A stretch of DNA of 64,000 nt, taken from Paenalcaligenes niemegkensis (GTDB lineage Bacteria > Pseudomonadota > Gammaproteobacteria > Burkholderiales > Burkholderiaceae_B). The stretch is from contig NZ_JAKGCT010000004.1 of the NCBI RefSeq assembly GCF_022230885.1, positions 310,001-374,000 on the forward strand. Direction: 5' to 3'. Below, one piece after another: positions 9,366 to 17,762 of this stretch (positions within the stretch are counted from its first letter, which is position 1; every line of letters begins with the position of its first letter). Both the position numbers and the translations under genes were made by a program. The notes under the pieces were generated by a model that saw only the letters and a list, made by a program, of their open reading frames with translations, searched no databases and was not told the origin of the DNA.

Positions 9366-10787
9366 ATGAGACAGCGCCGCCTTTTCCTGCTGACATTCAA
9401 GTATTCGATCGCAGCGACATTGGCGGCGCTTTCATGTGCCTCGGCGTATGCCGTCGAGGTGGGGCATGCTCGCGTCTTGTCGGCAGCGGACCAGCCGCTG
9501 CGTATTGGCGTGCAGCTACGCGACATAGGCGACGACCCCTCAACGCTAAGTGTCAGTTTGCCTGCTTTGGCTGATTGGCAGGCCCATGGCCTGACACCGC
9601 CCCTGGCCTTGGCCAGCATGACGGTGCAAATCGACGCTCAGGCATCGCGTCTGCTTATTTTGGCGGAGCAGCCTAGCCAGTTGAAAGTCGTAGATGTTCT
9701 GGTCGATGTTTCCAGTCCGCAAGGCGTGCAGCGCCATCAGGTCAGTGTTTTGAACGCGTCAGTCATCGCAGCGACACAGCTGCCAGGCCAAAGTGATCAA
9801 GCCGAGTATCAGGATGCGCAAGCCACCTCCAGCCCGACAGTCGTCCGAACCGCGGATTCTGGTTCTGAGGCCTCCATCGCACCTGAAACGGTTATCGTGC
9901 AAGCAGGCGACTCGCTGAGCAGAATTGCCCAAAGACACCGTTCGTCCGAGTTCAGCTCTTACCAGTACATGGCCGCGATGCATGCAGCCAACCCCCAGGC
10001 ATTCGGTCACGGGAATATCAACCTGATACAGGCAGGTACGCATTTGACGCAGCCTGGCCTTGAACAAATTCAGCGCTTTTCTGATCAAGAGGCCCGACAG
10101 CTTTTTGTGCAGCACGCGCAATGGTTTGAACGTTATAAATCGCAGCTGGCTGCCGGAAAAACTCCGCTACTGGCGGCTCAGGACGCGACTCAAGGAAGTG
10201 CTGAAGTGGCGTCTGAGTCACTGCCGGAAACTGTAGCGCAAGGCGACAGGCTAGAACTCTCTGCAACAGACGCCATGGCCGCTCGTGCAGACAAGGCGGT
10301 TGCAACGTCCGAAGAGCTCAGCCTGACCGGACAAAAGGTATCTCAGCTCGAAGAAAATCTTAGCAATCTGAACCAGGCTCTGCGCGGGCAGGGTGAAGCC
10401 GCCAAAGAGGCTTTATTGGACGGTGTGCGAGAATTGGGTGTAGACTTCGACATCCCGCCAGCATCGGATTCTGCTTCGGCAGCCTCCAGCGATGCCAGCC
10501 CTTCGTTAAATGGGCCAAATGCTGTCGCCCAGCCGTCAGAACCGGTCCCCAATACCAAAGCAGGTAAAACATTGTCCTGGATACAAGAGCACATGCTCGT
10601 GGTTATGTCGTCGCTTTTGCTCATTCTCGTTTTGATTACGGTATGGATATTGCGCCGCGCCAATACAACTCGTAGCGATATTGATTCCCCGGCTCCCGTC
10701 AGCGCCGATATGGTCCGAGAAAAACTCGAAAAAATTAGTCTTGATCTGGACGTTCCGCCGTCGGACGAACCGCCTAAATCTCACTAA
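9366..10787 (+). CDS. fimV: FimV-like peptidoglycan-binding (LysM) protein
   Basis: The 473-residue protein begins with a signal peptide (about residues 1-28, ending ASAYA). A FimV N-terminal domain follows, starting VEVGHARVLSAADQPLRIGV. A LysM-like region starts VQAGDSLSRIAQRH, then comes a coiled-coil stretch around residues 320-350 (LTGQKVSQLEENLSNLNQAL). A transmembrane helix near residues 408-428 leads into a short cytoplasmic tail. In Pseudomonas, FimV organises type IV pilus and polar components. The long TPR-bearing C-terminus of classical FimV is missing, as in other members located between asd and truA. Its role here is inferred from family and position. Confidence 0.82.
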   Translation: MRQRRLFLLTFKYSIAATLAALSCASAYAVEVGHARVLSAADQPLRIGVQLRDIGDDPSTLSVSLPALADWQAHGLTPPLALASMTVQIDAQASRLLILAEQPSQLKVVDVLVDVSSPQGVQRHQVSVLNASVIAATQLPGQSDQAEYQDAQATSSPTVVRTADSGSEASIAPETVIVQAGDSLSRIAQRHRSSEFSSYQYMAAMHAANPQAFGHGNINLIQAGTHLTQPGLEQIQRFSDQEARQLFVQHAQWFERYKSQLAAGKTPLLAAQDATQGSAEVASESLPETVAQGDRLELSATDAMAARADKAVATSEELSLTGQKVSQLEENLSNLNQALRGQGEAAKEALLDGVRELGVDFDIPPASDSASAASSDASPSLNGPNAVAQPSEPVPNTKAGKTLSWIQEHMLVVMSSLLLILVLITVWILRRANTTRSDIDSPAPVSADMVREKLEKISLDLDVPPSDEPPKSH

Positions 10788-10799
10788 AGGTTTTAGCTC

Positions 10800-11615
10800 A
10801 TGTCACGGATGGCACTAGGACTGTGTTATGACGGCAGTCCTTGGCACGGCTGGCAAACTCAGCCCAGCGGTAAAACGGTTCAAGATCAGCTCGAACAGGC
10901 ACTTTCTCAGTTTCTGGCCCAGCCTACCTCTGTAATATGTGCAGGGCGTACTGACACAGGTGTACATGCCCTGAACCAGGTGGTGCATCTGGATACGGGG
11001 GCCGAGCGCAGCTCGGAAGCCTGGGTCAGGGGCCTGAATGCCTTGTTGCCACACAGTATTTCAGTGCAATGGGCAAAAGCCGTCGACGATAATTTTCATG
11101 CCCGGTTTTCGGCGCGCAAGCGCACCTACTTCTACGTACTTAGACATGATCGGGTGCGCTCGCCTTTATTGCACGGAAAGGTCGGCTGGGAGTTCAGGGA
11201 GCTGGATATAGACGCCATGCGTCAAGCAGCACGATACCTCGTCGGGACGCATGATTTCAGCAGCTTCAGATCAGCTGAGTGTCAGGCTAAAAGCCCGGTT
11301 CGAGAACTCAATATGCTGCGCATTCATCAAGGCGCCGGTTTTTTGCTGTTTCAGTTTGAAGCCAACGCTTTTCTTCATCACATGGTGCGCAACCTGATGG
11401 GTGCCTTGCTCTATGTGGGACGAGGCCGCCTCAACGCCGATGAGCTTCCAGCGCTGATGGTGCGCAAAGATCGCAAGTACGCTCCTCCCACCTTTGCTCC
11501 CGACGGGCTGTACCTGGCACAGGTTCAGTACGAGCACAATGACGCTATTCCGCTGTTTGACCCTTTTCAATTGCTGCAGCGGCATCTAGGGCTTCTGAGT
11601 CTGACGCTAAGTTGA
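10800..11615 (+). CDS. truA: tRNA pseudouridine(38-40) synthase
   Basis: Converts uridines 38-40 of the tRNA anticodon stem-loop to pseudouridine. The 271-residue product carries the catalytic aspartate in CAGRTDTGVHALNQVVH and the motifs FHARFSARKRTYFYVL and FLHHMVRNLMGALLYVGRG. It starts 12 bases after fimV. Together with asd and fimV it makes a compact cluster common in this order. Confidence 0.97.
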   Translation: MSRMALGLCYDGSPWHGWQTQPSGKTVQDQLEQALSQFLAQPTSVICAGRTDTGVHALNQVVHLDTGAERSSEAWVRGLNALLPHSISVQWAKAVDDNFHARFSARKRTYFYVLRHDRVRSPLLHGKVGWEFRELDIDAMRQAARYLVGTHDFSSFRSAECQAKSPVRELNMLRIHQGAGFLLFQFEANAFLHHMVRNLMGALLYVGRGRLNADELPALMVRKDRKYAPPTFAPDGLYLAQVQYEHNDAIPLFDPFQLLQRHLGLLSLTLS

Positions 11616-11754
11616 ATGTATAGGCGGGCTGTGGGTTTTCCGCAGCATGCGTAGTGATGTTGAATAGTATAGAATTGCATCCTTATCCATAAAAGTGGAA
11701 GGCCTTGCTCGTATTTTTTCAGCCTGGCTTTTTTTTCCGCCTTAACTAAACCCT

Positions 11755-12396
11755 ATGACATTTCTATTACGTATATCGCGATTTATCGACTGGTTAAATA
11801 CCACTGTCGGCAAAGCGGTGGCTTGGCTTACGCTCTTGGTAGTAATGGTCAGCGCCGGCAACGCTGTTATCCGCAAAGTATTCAGCATCAGTTCTAACGC
11901 CTGGCTTGAGCTGCAGTGGTATTTGTTCGGGGCAATTTTTTTATTGGCGGCAGGCTATACCTTTTTGCATAACGAGCATGTACGGGTAGATGTACTGGCA
12001 CAGCGATTTTCGCGCAAAACGCAGCTCTACATTGAGGTTGCGGGCATATTGCTGTTTTTATTGCCGGCTTGCCTGCTGGTGTTCTGGTTGTCGTTGCCCT
12101 ACTTTTGGCAGTCCTACGTTACGCATGAATTGTCTTCAAATACTGGCGGACTTATACGCTGGCCTGTGAAATTACTCATTCCGCTTGGTTTTGGTCTGCT
12201 GATACTGGCGGGGATTTCCCACCTTATCAAGACAATAGGGTTTCTGATGGGCAAGTGCGAAGATCCTCATCTTGACGGCAAGACTCCGGAGTCCGATCTG
12301 GCAGTTGTTGATGACATACGGCTACTGGCCGAAGAAAAAGAAAAGCAGCGTTTAGAGATGATGCGTAATAAAGAAGACACTAAGGGTCAGCCATGA
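11755..12396 (+). CDS. dctQ: TRAP transporter small permease (DctQ family)
   Basis: Small membrane subunit of a tripartite ATP-independent periplasmic transporter, which imports acids such as C4-dicarboxylates using an ion gradient. The 213 residues hold four hydrophobic helices. Family features are SSNAWLELQWYLFGAIFLLAAGYTF-like sequence (residues about 45-70) and NEHVRVDVLAQRFSRK. A charged C-terminal tail of about 45 residues follows. It overlaps dctM by ATGA at 12393-12396, which indicates translational coupling. No gene for the binding protein DctP is adjacent. Confidence 0.9.
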   Translation: MTFLLRISRFIDWLNTTVGKAVAWLTLLVVMVSAGNAVIRKVFSISSNAWLELQWYLFGAIFLLAAGYTFLHNEHVRVDVLAQRFSRKTQLYIEVAGILLFLLPACLLVFWLSLPYFWQSYVTHELSSNTGGLIRWPVKLLIPLGFGLLILAGISHLIKTIGFLMGKCEDPHLDGKTPESDLAVVDDIRLLAEEKEKQRLEMMRNKEDTKGQP

Positions 12397-14075
12397 TGGA
12401 GTTTATTGTCGCAAACATTGCTCCCATCATGTTTGTGAACCTGATTGTATTTTTACTTTTGGGTTTTCCGGTTACTTTTACCTTGGCCGCCACAGGTATT
12501 CTGTATGGATTGTTTGCTATTGAGCTCAATCTTATGCAGCCGGCGCTTTTTCAGGCGCTGCCCCAGCGCATTTTTGGCATAGTCGCGAACGACACTCTAC
12601 TGGCAGTTCCATTTTTCACCTTGATGGGCCTGGTTCTCGAGCGTTCTGGCATGGCCGAAGATCTGCTCGATACCATCGGTCAGCTATTCGGTCCGATTCG
12701 GGGCGGCTTGGCCATTGCAGTGGTGCTGGTAGGCGCCATGTTGGCTGCCACAACTGGCGTGATTTCGGCATCGGTGATATCAATGGGCCTGATTTCCCTT
12801 CCCATTATGCTTCGTTATGGCTATGACCGGCGTCTTGCCAGTGGAGTGATTGCGGCTTCGGGGACCTTGTCCCAAATTATCCCACCTTCTATCGTCCTGA
12901 TTATCCTGGCTGATCAGTTGGGCCGCTCAATTGGCGATATGTATCGCGGAGCCATGCTTCCAGGGCTGATTTTAGCGTCATCCTATATCGGCTATGTGGT
13001 CATTCTTTCGATTATAAAGCCTAAAAGTGCTCCGGCGCTGCCCGAAGAGGCCCGCATCTATATCGAGCCTGATGGAAGCCGCGGGCTGAAGTCCCTGGTG
13101 GCGCTTGCCGTTATTGCCGGCTTGGTGGCGCATTTTGGCTCACAGTACTATTTCCGCACGCATCCTAATATCCCTGTTGATGAGCATGTGGTGATCGTCC
13201 TTCTTTTGTGGGGCGCCACGACCTTAACGATTGCACTGCTCAATCGCTATTTGAAATTGGGTCTGCTGTCGCAAATCGCCGAACGGGTCACCTTTGTGAT
13301 GATCCCGCCGCTGTTTCTTATTTTCCTGGTGTTGGGCACTATCTTTATTGGTATGGCTACGCCTACAGAGGGCGGCGCCATGGGCGCAGTGGGTTCTATT
13401 ATCATGGCGGTAGGGCGTGGCCGGCTTTCCTGGAAGCAGTTGGGTCAAGCCATGAACTCGACGACTCGCCTCTCGTGCTTTGTGGTTTTCATTCTGGTTG
13501 GTTCCACGATCTTTACCCTGAGCTTCAGGGGTGTGAATGGCGATCTCTGGGTTGAAAGCCTGTTGATAGATCTGCCCGGCGGTGAATGGGGTTTTCTGAT
13601 TTTTGTCAGTATCTTCACCTTCCTGCTGGCGTTTTTCTTAGACTTTTTCGAACTTGCCTTTATTATTGTTCCATTGCTTGGTCCTGTGGCCGACAAGATG
13701 GGCATAGATTTGATCTGGTTCGGGGTGTTGCTGGCGGTCAATATGCAGACCTCGTTCATGCACCCTCCCTTTGGTTTCGCCCTGTTTTTCCTGCGCTCAG
13801 TCGCGCCTCGCGAAGATTACACCGATGCCGTTACCGGCAAGCGTATTGCCAAGGTGACGACAGGCGATATTTATTGGGGCTCTGTACCGTTCATTGTCAT
13901 TCAAGTCTTGATGGTGGCCGCGGTCATGACCTTTCCTGGGCTGGTCACGCACTATAAGCATGGTGAGGTTCTGCTGGACGAGTCCACGATCGAGTTCGGA
14001 TCTGACAATATATACGGCTCGGACTCATACGGATCAGATGATTTCAGCAGCGATCCCGGGGCTGCTTTTCAATAA
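12393..14075 (+). CDS. dctM: TRAP transporter large permease (DctM family)
   Basis: The large transport subunit, 560 residues with about 12-14 hydrophobic segments. Typical motifs are LLAVPFFTLMGLVLERSGMA, the first half ending in LSQIIPPSIVLIILADQLG, MATPTEGGAMGAVGS and MQTSFMHPPFGFALFFLRSV. A loop of roughly 100 residues between the halves makes it longer than the usual 430 residues. The C-terminus is an acidic, Gly-Ser-Asp-rich tail with repeated YGSD/FGSD units (about residues 530-555), which is not part of the usual fold. The substrate cannot be told; a mannitol/chloroaromatic-type or dicarboxylate-type system is possible. Confidence 0.92.
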   Translation: MMEFIVANIAPIMFVNLIVFLLLGFPVTFTLAATGILYGLFAIELNLMQPALFQALPQRIFGIVANDTLLAVPFFTLMGLVLERSGMAEDLLDTIGQLFGPIRGGLAIAVVLVGAMLAATTGVISASVISMGLISLPIMLRYGYDRRLASGVIAASGTLSQIIPPSIVLIILADQLGRSIGDMYRGAMLPGLILASSYIGYVVILSIIKPKSAPALPEEARIYIEPDGSRGLKSLVALAVIAGLVAHFGSQYYFRTHPNIPVDEHVVIVLLLWGATTLTIALLNRYLKLGLLSQIAERVTFVMIPPLFLIFLVLGTIFIGMATPTEGGAMGAVGSIIMAVGRGRLSWKQLGQAMNSTTRLSCFVVFILVGSTIFTLSFRGVNGDLWVESLLIDLPGGEWGFLIFVSIFTFLLAFFLDFFELAFIIVPLLGPVADKMGIDLIWFGVLLAVNMQTSFMHPPFGFALFFLRSVAPREDYTDAVTGKRIAKVTTGDIYWGSVPFIVIQVLMVAAVMTFPGLVTHYKHGEVLLDESTIEFGSDNIYGSDSYGSDDFSSDPGAAFQ

Positions 14076-14110
14076 GTCCTGCTTGCTGTCTGCTTGTTAA
14101 AAGAGCTTTA

Positions 14111-14159
14111 CACTACACCTCACGACACGGCTTTTGTCCTATGATTGTGAGGTGTAGTG
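14111..14159. promoter_or_regulatory. Perfect 13-bp inverted repeat upstream of trpF
   Basis: CACTACACCTCAC (14111-14123) is exactly complementary in reverse to GTGAGGTGTAGTG (14147-14159), with a 23-base spacer. The spacer contains TATGAT (14140-14145), a good -10 match, though without a clear -35. No T-run follows. An operator with paired half-sites over the trpF promoter fits best. A loop-forming terminator of the TRAP transcript is less likely. Confidence 0.45.
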
Positions 14160-14202
14160 CTATTTGAGCTCCTGGCTCTGCGTTAGTGTTAAAGGAATAA
14201 GC

Positions 14203-14859
14203 ATGTTGTTTAGCCGTGTCCGCGTCAAAATGTGTGGCTTCACCAAAGAAGCCGATGTGATTGATGCCGTTCGCCTTGGAGCCGATGCCGTTGGCTTCGT
14301 ATTCTACGAACCCAGCAAGCGTTTTGTTGATATAGAAACTGCAGTAAAGCTGCGGCATGCGGTACCAGCCTTTGTCTCAAGCGTGGCTTTGTTCGTCAAC
14401 CCTGAGGCGGCTCTGGTGCACGATGTCATAAAACAGGTCAAACCCGACCTTTTACAGTTTCACGGAGACGAAACAGCCGAGTTCTGCGATTCTTTTGGGC
14501 ACCCTTACATTAAGGCGTTCAGGGTAGGGGGCCCAGACTCGTCTTCAGCAGATCAGGTCCTCGATAATTGCCTACCTTACGGCTCGGCAAAAGGATGGCT
14601 GTTTGATAGTTTCAGTCCACATTACGGGGGTACCGGAGTACGGCTTGAGCTTTCCTTGCTCAGTGGCGTGCAGGCTTATTGCTCCGAGCATGCCATGCCC
14701 CTGATTTTGGCGGGGGGCTTAAACGAGCAGAATGTCGCCCAGGCGCTCGAAGACATACATCCCTATGCGGTGGATGTCAGCAGCGGTATCGAGAGTGCTC
14801 CGGGGCTTAAGAAAGCCGAAAAAATGCAGGCTTTTCTGCAGTCGGCCTCAAGTCAATGA
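14203..14859 (+). CDS. trpF: Phosphoribosylanthranilate isomerase
   Basis: Isomerises N-(5-phosphoribosyl)anthranilate in tryptophan synthesis; a single TIM-barrel domain. I start at ATG 14203, preceded by AAGGAA; the in-frame TTG at 14164 would add an unrelated leader. The 218 residues begin VRVKMCGFTKEADVIDAV, with the catalytic Cys in KMCG. They continue with GADAVGFVFYEPSKR, DLLQFHGDE and LAGGLNEQNV, and the catalytic Asp is in the VDVSSGIE region. The usual partners trpB and trpA are not downstream; a thioredoxin-fusion gene follows instead. Confidence 0.96.
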   Translation: MLFSRVRVKMCGFTKEADVIDAVRLGADAVGFVFYEPSKRFVDIETAVKLRHAVPAFVSSVALFVNPEAALVHDVIKQVKPDLLQFHGDETAEFCDSFGHPYIKAFRVGGPDSSSADQVLDNCLPYGSAKGWLFDSFSPHYGGTGVRLELSLLSGVQAYCSEHAMPLILAGGLNEQNVAQALEDIHPYAVDVSSGIESAPGLKKAEKMQAFLQSASSQ

Positions 14860-14917
14860 GCATAAGCAGCTGTTTTGACGTTGATGCTTTGTTTGCACAT
14901 TTCTCTCGGGTGATTGC

Positions 14918-15745
14918 ATGCCTACTGTGAGCCTGGGCCCCTTTGTTTTGGGTGCTTCCGTATTTTTGAGTTTTTTGTCACTGCTGGTGACCATGGGCGC
15001 CGCTGTGCTTTTCGAGCGTCTCTATAAGGTCCGTCTTGAGGCGCTTGTCTGGTGGACGGCAATCGCTGGTGTGGTGGCGGGACGTTTCAGCTTTGTCATG
15101 CAGTACTGGGACAGTTATCGCAATAATGTTTGGTCAGTATTTGATATACGTGACGGTGGTATGGTCTGGCACTGGGCATTATTTGCTATTGCTGCAGTGG
15201 TGCTTGTGGCACTTTTCAGGCATAAGGGTATGGCTCGCCGCGGTATTACGCTGTGTCTGTTTGCCGGACTGTCCAGTTGGGGCGCCGGCTACGCCTACTT
15301 GAATCTGCAGCACGATGCGCTTCAAAGTCTGCCGTCTCTTAGCCTTTTGTCTCTGGCTGACGACGCTTCGCAACACGTTCAACTGGATAGTTATCGTGGT
15401 AAACCAGTGGTGTTAAACCTGTGGGCCACATGGTGCCCGCCTTGCAGGCGTGAGATGCCAGTTTTCCAGGCCGCTCAGCAACAGTATGAAGATGTGCACT
15501 TTGTATTCGCCAATCAAATGGAATCTGCAGATAAGGTGCTTGAGTTCATGGACGAAGAAAAGCTGCTGCTGCATAACTTATTGCAGGACGAGAGCGGGGA
15601 ATTGAGTCAGTTTGCCAAAAGCAAAGGTCTGCCCACGACGCTGTTTATAGACGCTTCGGGCCAGGTGCAGCACGTACGAATGGGTGAAGTCTCAGAAGCC
15701 AGCTTAAGGCATCAGTTATCGTCGACATTATCCGCTACCAGGTAG
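14918..15745 (+). CDS. Lgt-like membrane domain fused to a TlpA-type thioredoxin
   Basis: The first 130 or so residues form about four hydrophobic segments whose layout (VWWTAIAGVVAGRFSFVMQY, then IRDGGMVWHWAL) resembles the N-terminal part of prolipoprotein diacylglyceryl transferase. The conserved Lgt transfer motif is not complete, so enzymatic activity is doubtful. Residues about 150-270 are a TlpA/ResA-type thioredoxin with WATWCPPCRRE (C173 and C176) and the cis-proline region LPTTLFID. The predicted role is a membrane-tethered periplasmic disulfide reductase, for instance in cytochrome c maturation or redox repair. Such fusions exist in Burkholderiales. It follows trpF by 58 bases and ends at a terminator. 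Confidence 0.85.
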   Translation: MPTVSLGPFVLGASVFLSFLSLLVTMGAAVLFERLYKVRLEALVWWTAIAGVVAGRFSFVMQYWDSYRNNVWSVFDIRDGGMVWHWALFAIAAVVLVALFRHKGMARRGITLCLFAGLSSWGAGYAYLNLQHDALQSLPSLSLLSLADDASQHVQLDSYRGKPVVLNLWATWCPPCRREMPVFQAAQQQYEDVHFVFANQMESADKVLEFMDEEKLLLHNLLQDESGELSQFAKSKGLPTTLFIDASGQVQHVRMGEVSEASLRHQLSSTLSATR

Positions 15746-15803
15746 GAAGGCCGGACATGCCTACCGCTTTGCTCAGGGGAATGTGAGCCCTTTTCGCACC
15801 AGC

Positions 15804-15852
15804 AGCAAACCCGGCTTTAGCTGCCGGAGCCGGGTTTGCTGGCAGCTTTTTT
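15804..15852 (+). terminator. Composite terminator after the thioredoxin-fusion gene
   Basis: AGCAAACCCGGCT (15804-15816) pairs perfectly with AGCCGGGTTTGCT (15828-15840). A second, overlapping stem AGCTGCC/GGCAGCT (15819-15825 with 15841-15847) leads straight into the T6 run at 15847-15852, and the two stems exclude each other. It lies between convergent genes and touches the stop codon of the symporter gene. Confidence 0.75.
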
Positions 15853-16857
15853 AAGCCTGAGCCTCAACAGCCTTGTTCATATTGTTTGTGGCTTTAATCT
15901 TTAAGGCGTACTGGTTTGCCAATACCGCACACGCCATGAGCTGTATTTGATGGAAAATCATCAGTGGAAGCAGGGCCGGTCCGATCGCGGCACTGCTAAA
16001 TAGCACTTGTGCCATGGGAACGCCGGTTGCCATACTCTTTTTCGAACCACAAAACACAATTGTCACCTCGTCTTCACGGCTAAAGCCAAAGCGTCGAGCC
16101 AGCCAGGTGGTTAGAAACAGCATGATGAACAACAGTACAAAGCAAACACCAGTAAGAATCAATAATGCTTTAACAGGTACTGCTAGCCATAAACCCCCTA
16201 TTACCGAAGCACTGAAGGCGGTGTAAACCACTAGCAAGATAGAGGTTTGGTCCACATTTTTCAACCAGCTCTGATTGCGCTCCATCCACTTGCCAATCCA
16301 GGGGCGCAGCAGATGTCCGGCTATAAAAGGCAGCAACAGCTGAATACTGATTTGTATGACGGCATCCAGGGTTCCAGCAGTGCCCGCGTCGGCATCCAAT
16401 AGTATTTTGAGCAGTAGCGGGGTGAGCGCGATGCCGATGAGGCTCGATGCTGAGGCACTGCAGACGGCAGCAGGGACATTGCCCCGGGCGATGGAGGTAA
16501 AGGCGATGGCCGATTGCACAGTGCCCGGCAAGGCGCACAAATACAAGATACCGATATATAAGGGCATTCCCAGCAGAGGCAGGAGCACAGGCTTAAGCCC
16601 CCATCCTATGAGGGGAAACAGGATGAAGGTGCAGGTAAATACCAAGAGGTGCAGTCGCCAATGCATTGCGCCGGCAATAATGGCTTCACGTGATAGTTTC
16701 GCACCGTGAAAAAAGAACAGCAGGCCGATAGCCAGGTGCGTTATCCAGTCGAAGATGAGTGCACCGGATCCATGTGCGGGAAAAAAGTGGCCAGAGCCAC
16801 GACCGCAATAAGTATCAGGGTAAAGTTGTCAAATAACAGTCTTAGCTTGGAAATCAT
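15851..16857 (-). CDS. Bile acid:sodium symporter (YfeH-like), frameshifted in this assembly
   Basis: The intact part (15851-16666) shows a polytopic BASS/SBF-family carrier: GTVQSAIAFTSIARGNVPAA, CFVLLFIMLFLTTWLARR and VFCGSKKSMATGVPMAQVLF. The N-terminus is in another frame, starting MISKLRLLFDNFTLIL at 16857. Restoring one base in the run gggaaaaaa (16778-16786) joins the two parts into 335 residues, the usual length for YfeH-type members. The substrate is unknown; the family imports organic anions with sodium. It is transcribed divergently from the AraC regulator, which may control it. Confidence 0.85.
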
Positions 16858-16917
16858 AGTGAGCTTTATCAGAACTTAATCGTCGAAAGCTCAACTTTAA
16901 CGTATTGCCGACATTCT

Positions 16918-16952
16918 TTTTGTCGATTAAGGTAAACGAACTGTCGACAAAA
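16918..16952. promoter_or_regulatory. Inverted repeat between the symporter and AraC genes
   Basis: TTTTGTCGA (16918-16926) and TCGACAAAA (16944-16952) are perfect 9-bp arms with a 17-base spacer. The right arm overlaps the ribosome binding site AAAAGGACG of the AraC gene. It is a candidate operator for autoregulation or divergent control, or an RNA hairpin that hides the ribosome binding site. Confidence 0.45.
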
Positions 16953-16961
16953 GGACGTTCT

Positions 16962-17762
16962 ATGTGGAATATACCCGCTGAATGGGAAGAAGGCTTGCCT
17001 CGGCCGATAATTGGTAATGAAAGCTCTGTTGCCAATACAGCTATCACGGAATGGCATTCACACCCCTGGCTACAGTTTTCGTATGCCTTGGAAGGCGTGA
17101 TCGAGGTTAAAACAGCCACCGGGCATTATATGGCTCCGCCACAACGGGCGGTGTTGATACCTGCAGGCGAAATGCACAGCGTGCAGGCTTCGTCGAGCAC
17201 CATCATCCGCAGCCTGTATGTACGAGCGGAAGCCATGAACGCCTTGCCGATGCGATGCAAAGTGCTAAACGTCAGTCCCTTACTGCGCGAATTGATACGT
17301 AGCTTCAGCCAATTACCGCAAAATTACCCGGAGACCGGTTCGCCCCTGAGGCTCGCTCAGGTTCTGTTAGATCAAATACAAAGCGCCACAGAATCGGGCC
17401 TGATGCTGGTGTGGCCAACAGACCCTCGTATTGTGGAACTCTGTTTGCGACTTCAGGCTGATGCAGCACATCCTCAGACCTTATCGGATTACGCCGCCGA
17501 AACCGGCGTGTCGGTAAAAACGCTAAGCCGTCTTTTCTTGTCGGAAACAGGAATAAGTTTCAGGGCATGGCGGCAGCAACGCCGTCTTATGCATGCGTTG
17601 TCTCTGCTGGAAAATAAAGAGCGCGTCACCGATGTTGCCCTGGCCTGTGGCTACGAGAGTTTGTCGGCCTTTATTGCTGCCTTCAGAAAGGTAATGGGTG
17701 CTACACCTACTGACTTCTTTCAGCTTCCGCATCAGGGGCAGGCTGACGATATCGTTCTATAA
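16962..17762 (+). CDS. AraC family transcriptional regulator
   Basis: I choose ATG 16962 because AAAGGACG precedes it; an in-frame ATG at 16905 would run through the inverted repeat. The 266-residue product has an N-terminal cupin-like sensor domain (WHSHPWLQFSYALEGVIEV, then PPQRAVLIPAGEMHSV). The C-terminal AraC DNA-binding domain spans residues about 165-255: a first helix-turn-helix around LSDYAAETGVSVKTLSRLF and a second around VTDVALACGYESLSAFIAAF, ending GATPTDFF. The nearest possible target is the divergent symporter gene. Its last 56 bases overlap the convergent amidotransferase gene. Confidence 0.9.
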   Translation: MWNIPAEWEEGLPRPIIGNESSVANTAITEWHSHPWLQFSYALEGVIEVKTATGHYMAPPQRAVLIPAGEMHSVQASSSTIIRSLYVRAEAMNALPMRCKVLNVSPLLRELIRSFSQLPQNYPETGSPLRLAQVLLDQIQSATESGLMLVWPTDPRIVELCLRLQADAAHPQTLSDYAAETGVSVKTLSRLFLSETGISFRAWRQQRRLMHALSLLENKERVTDVALACGYESLSAFIAAFRKVMGATPTDFFQLPHQGQADDIVL

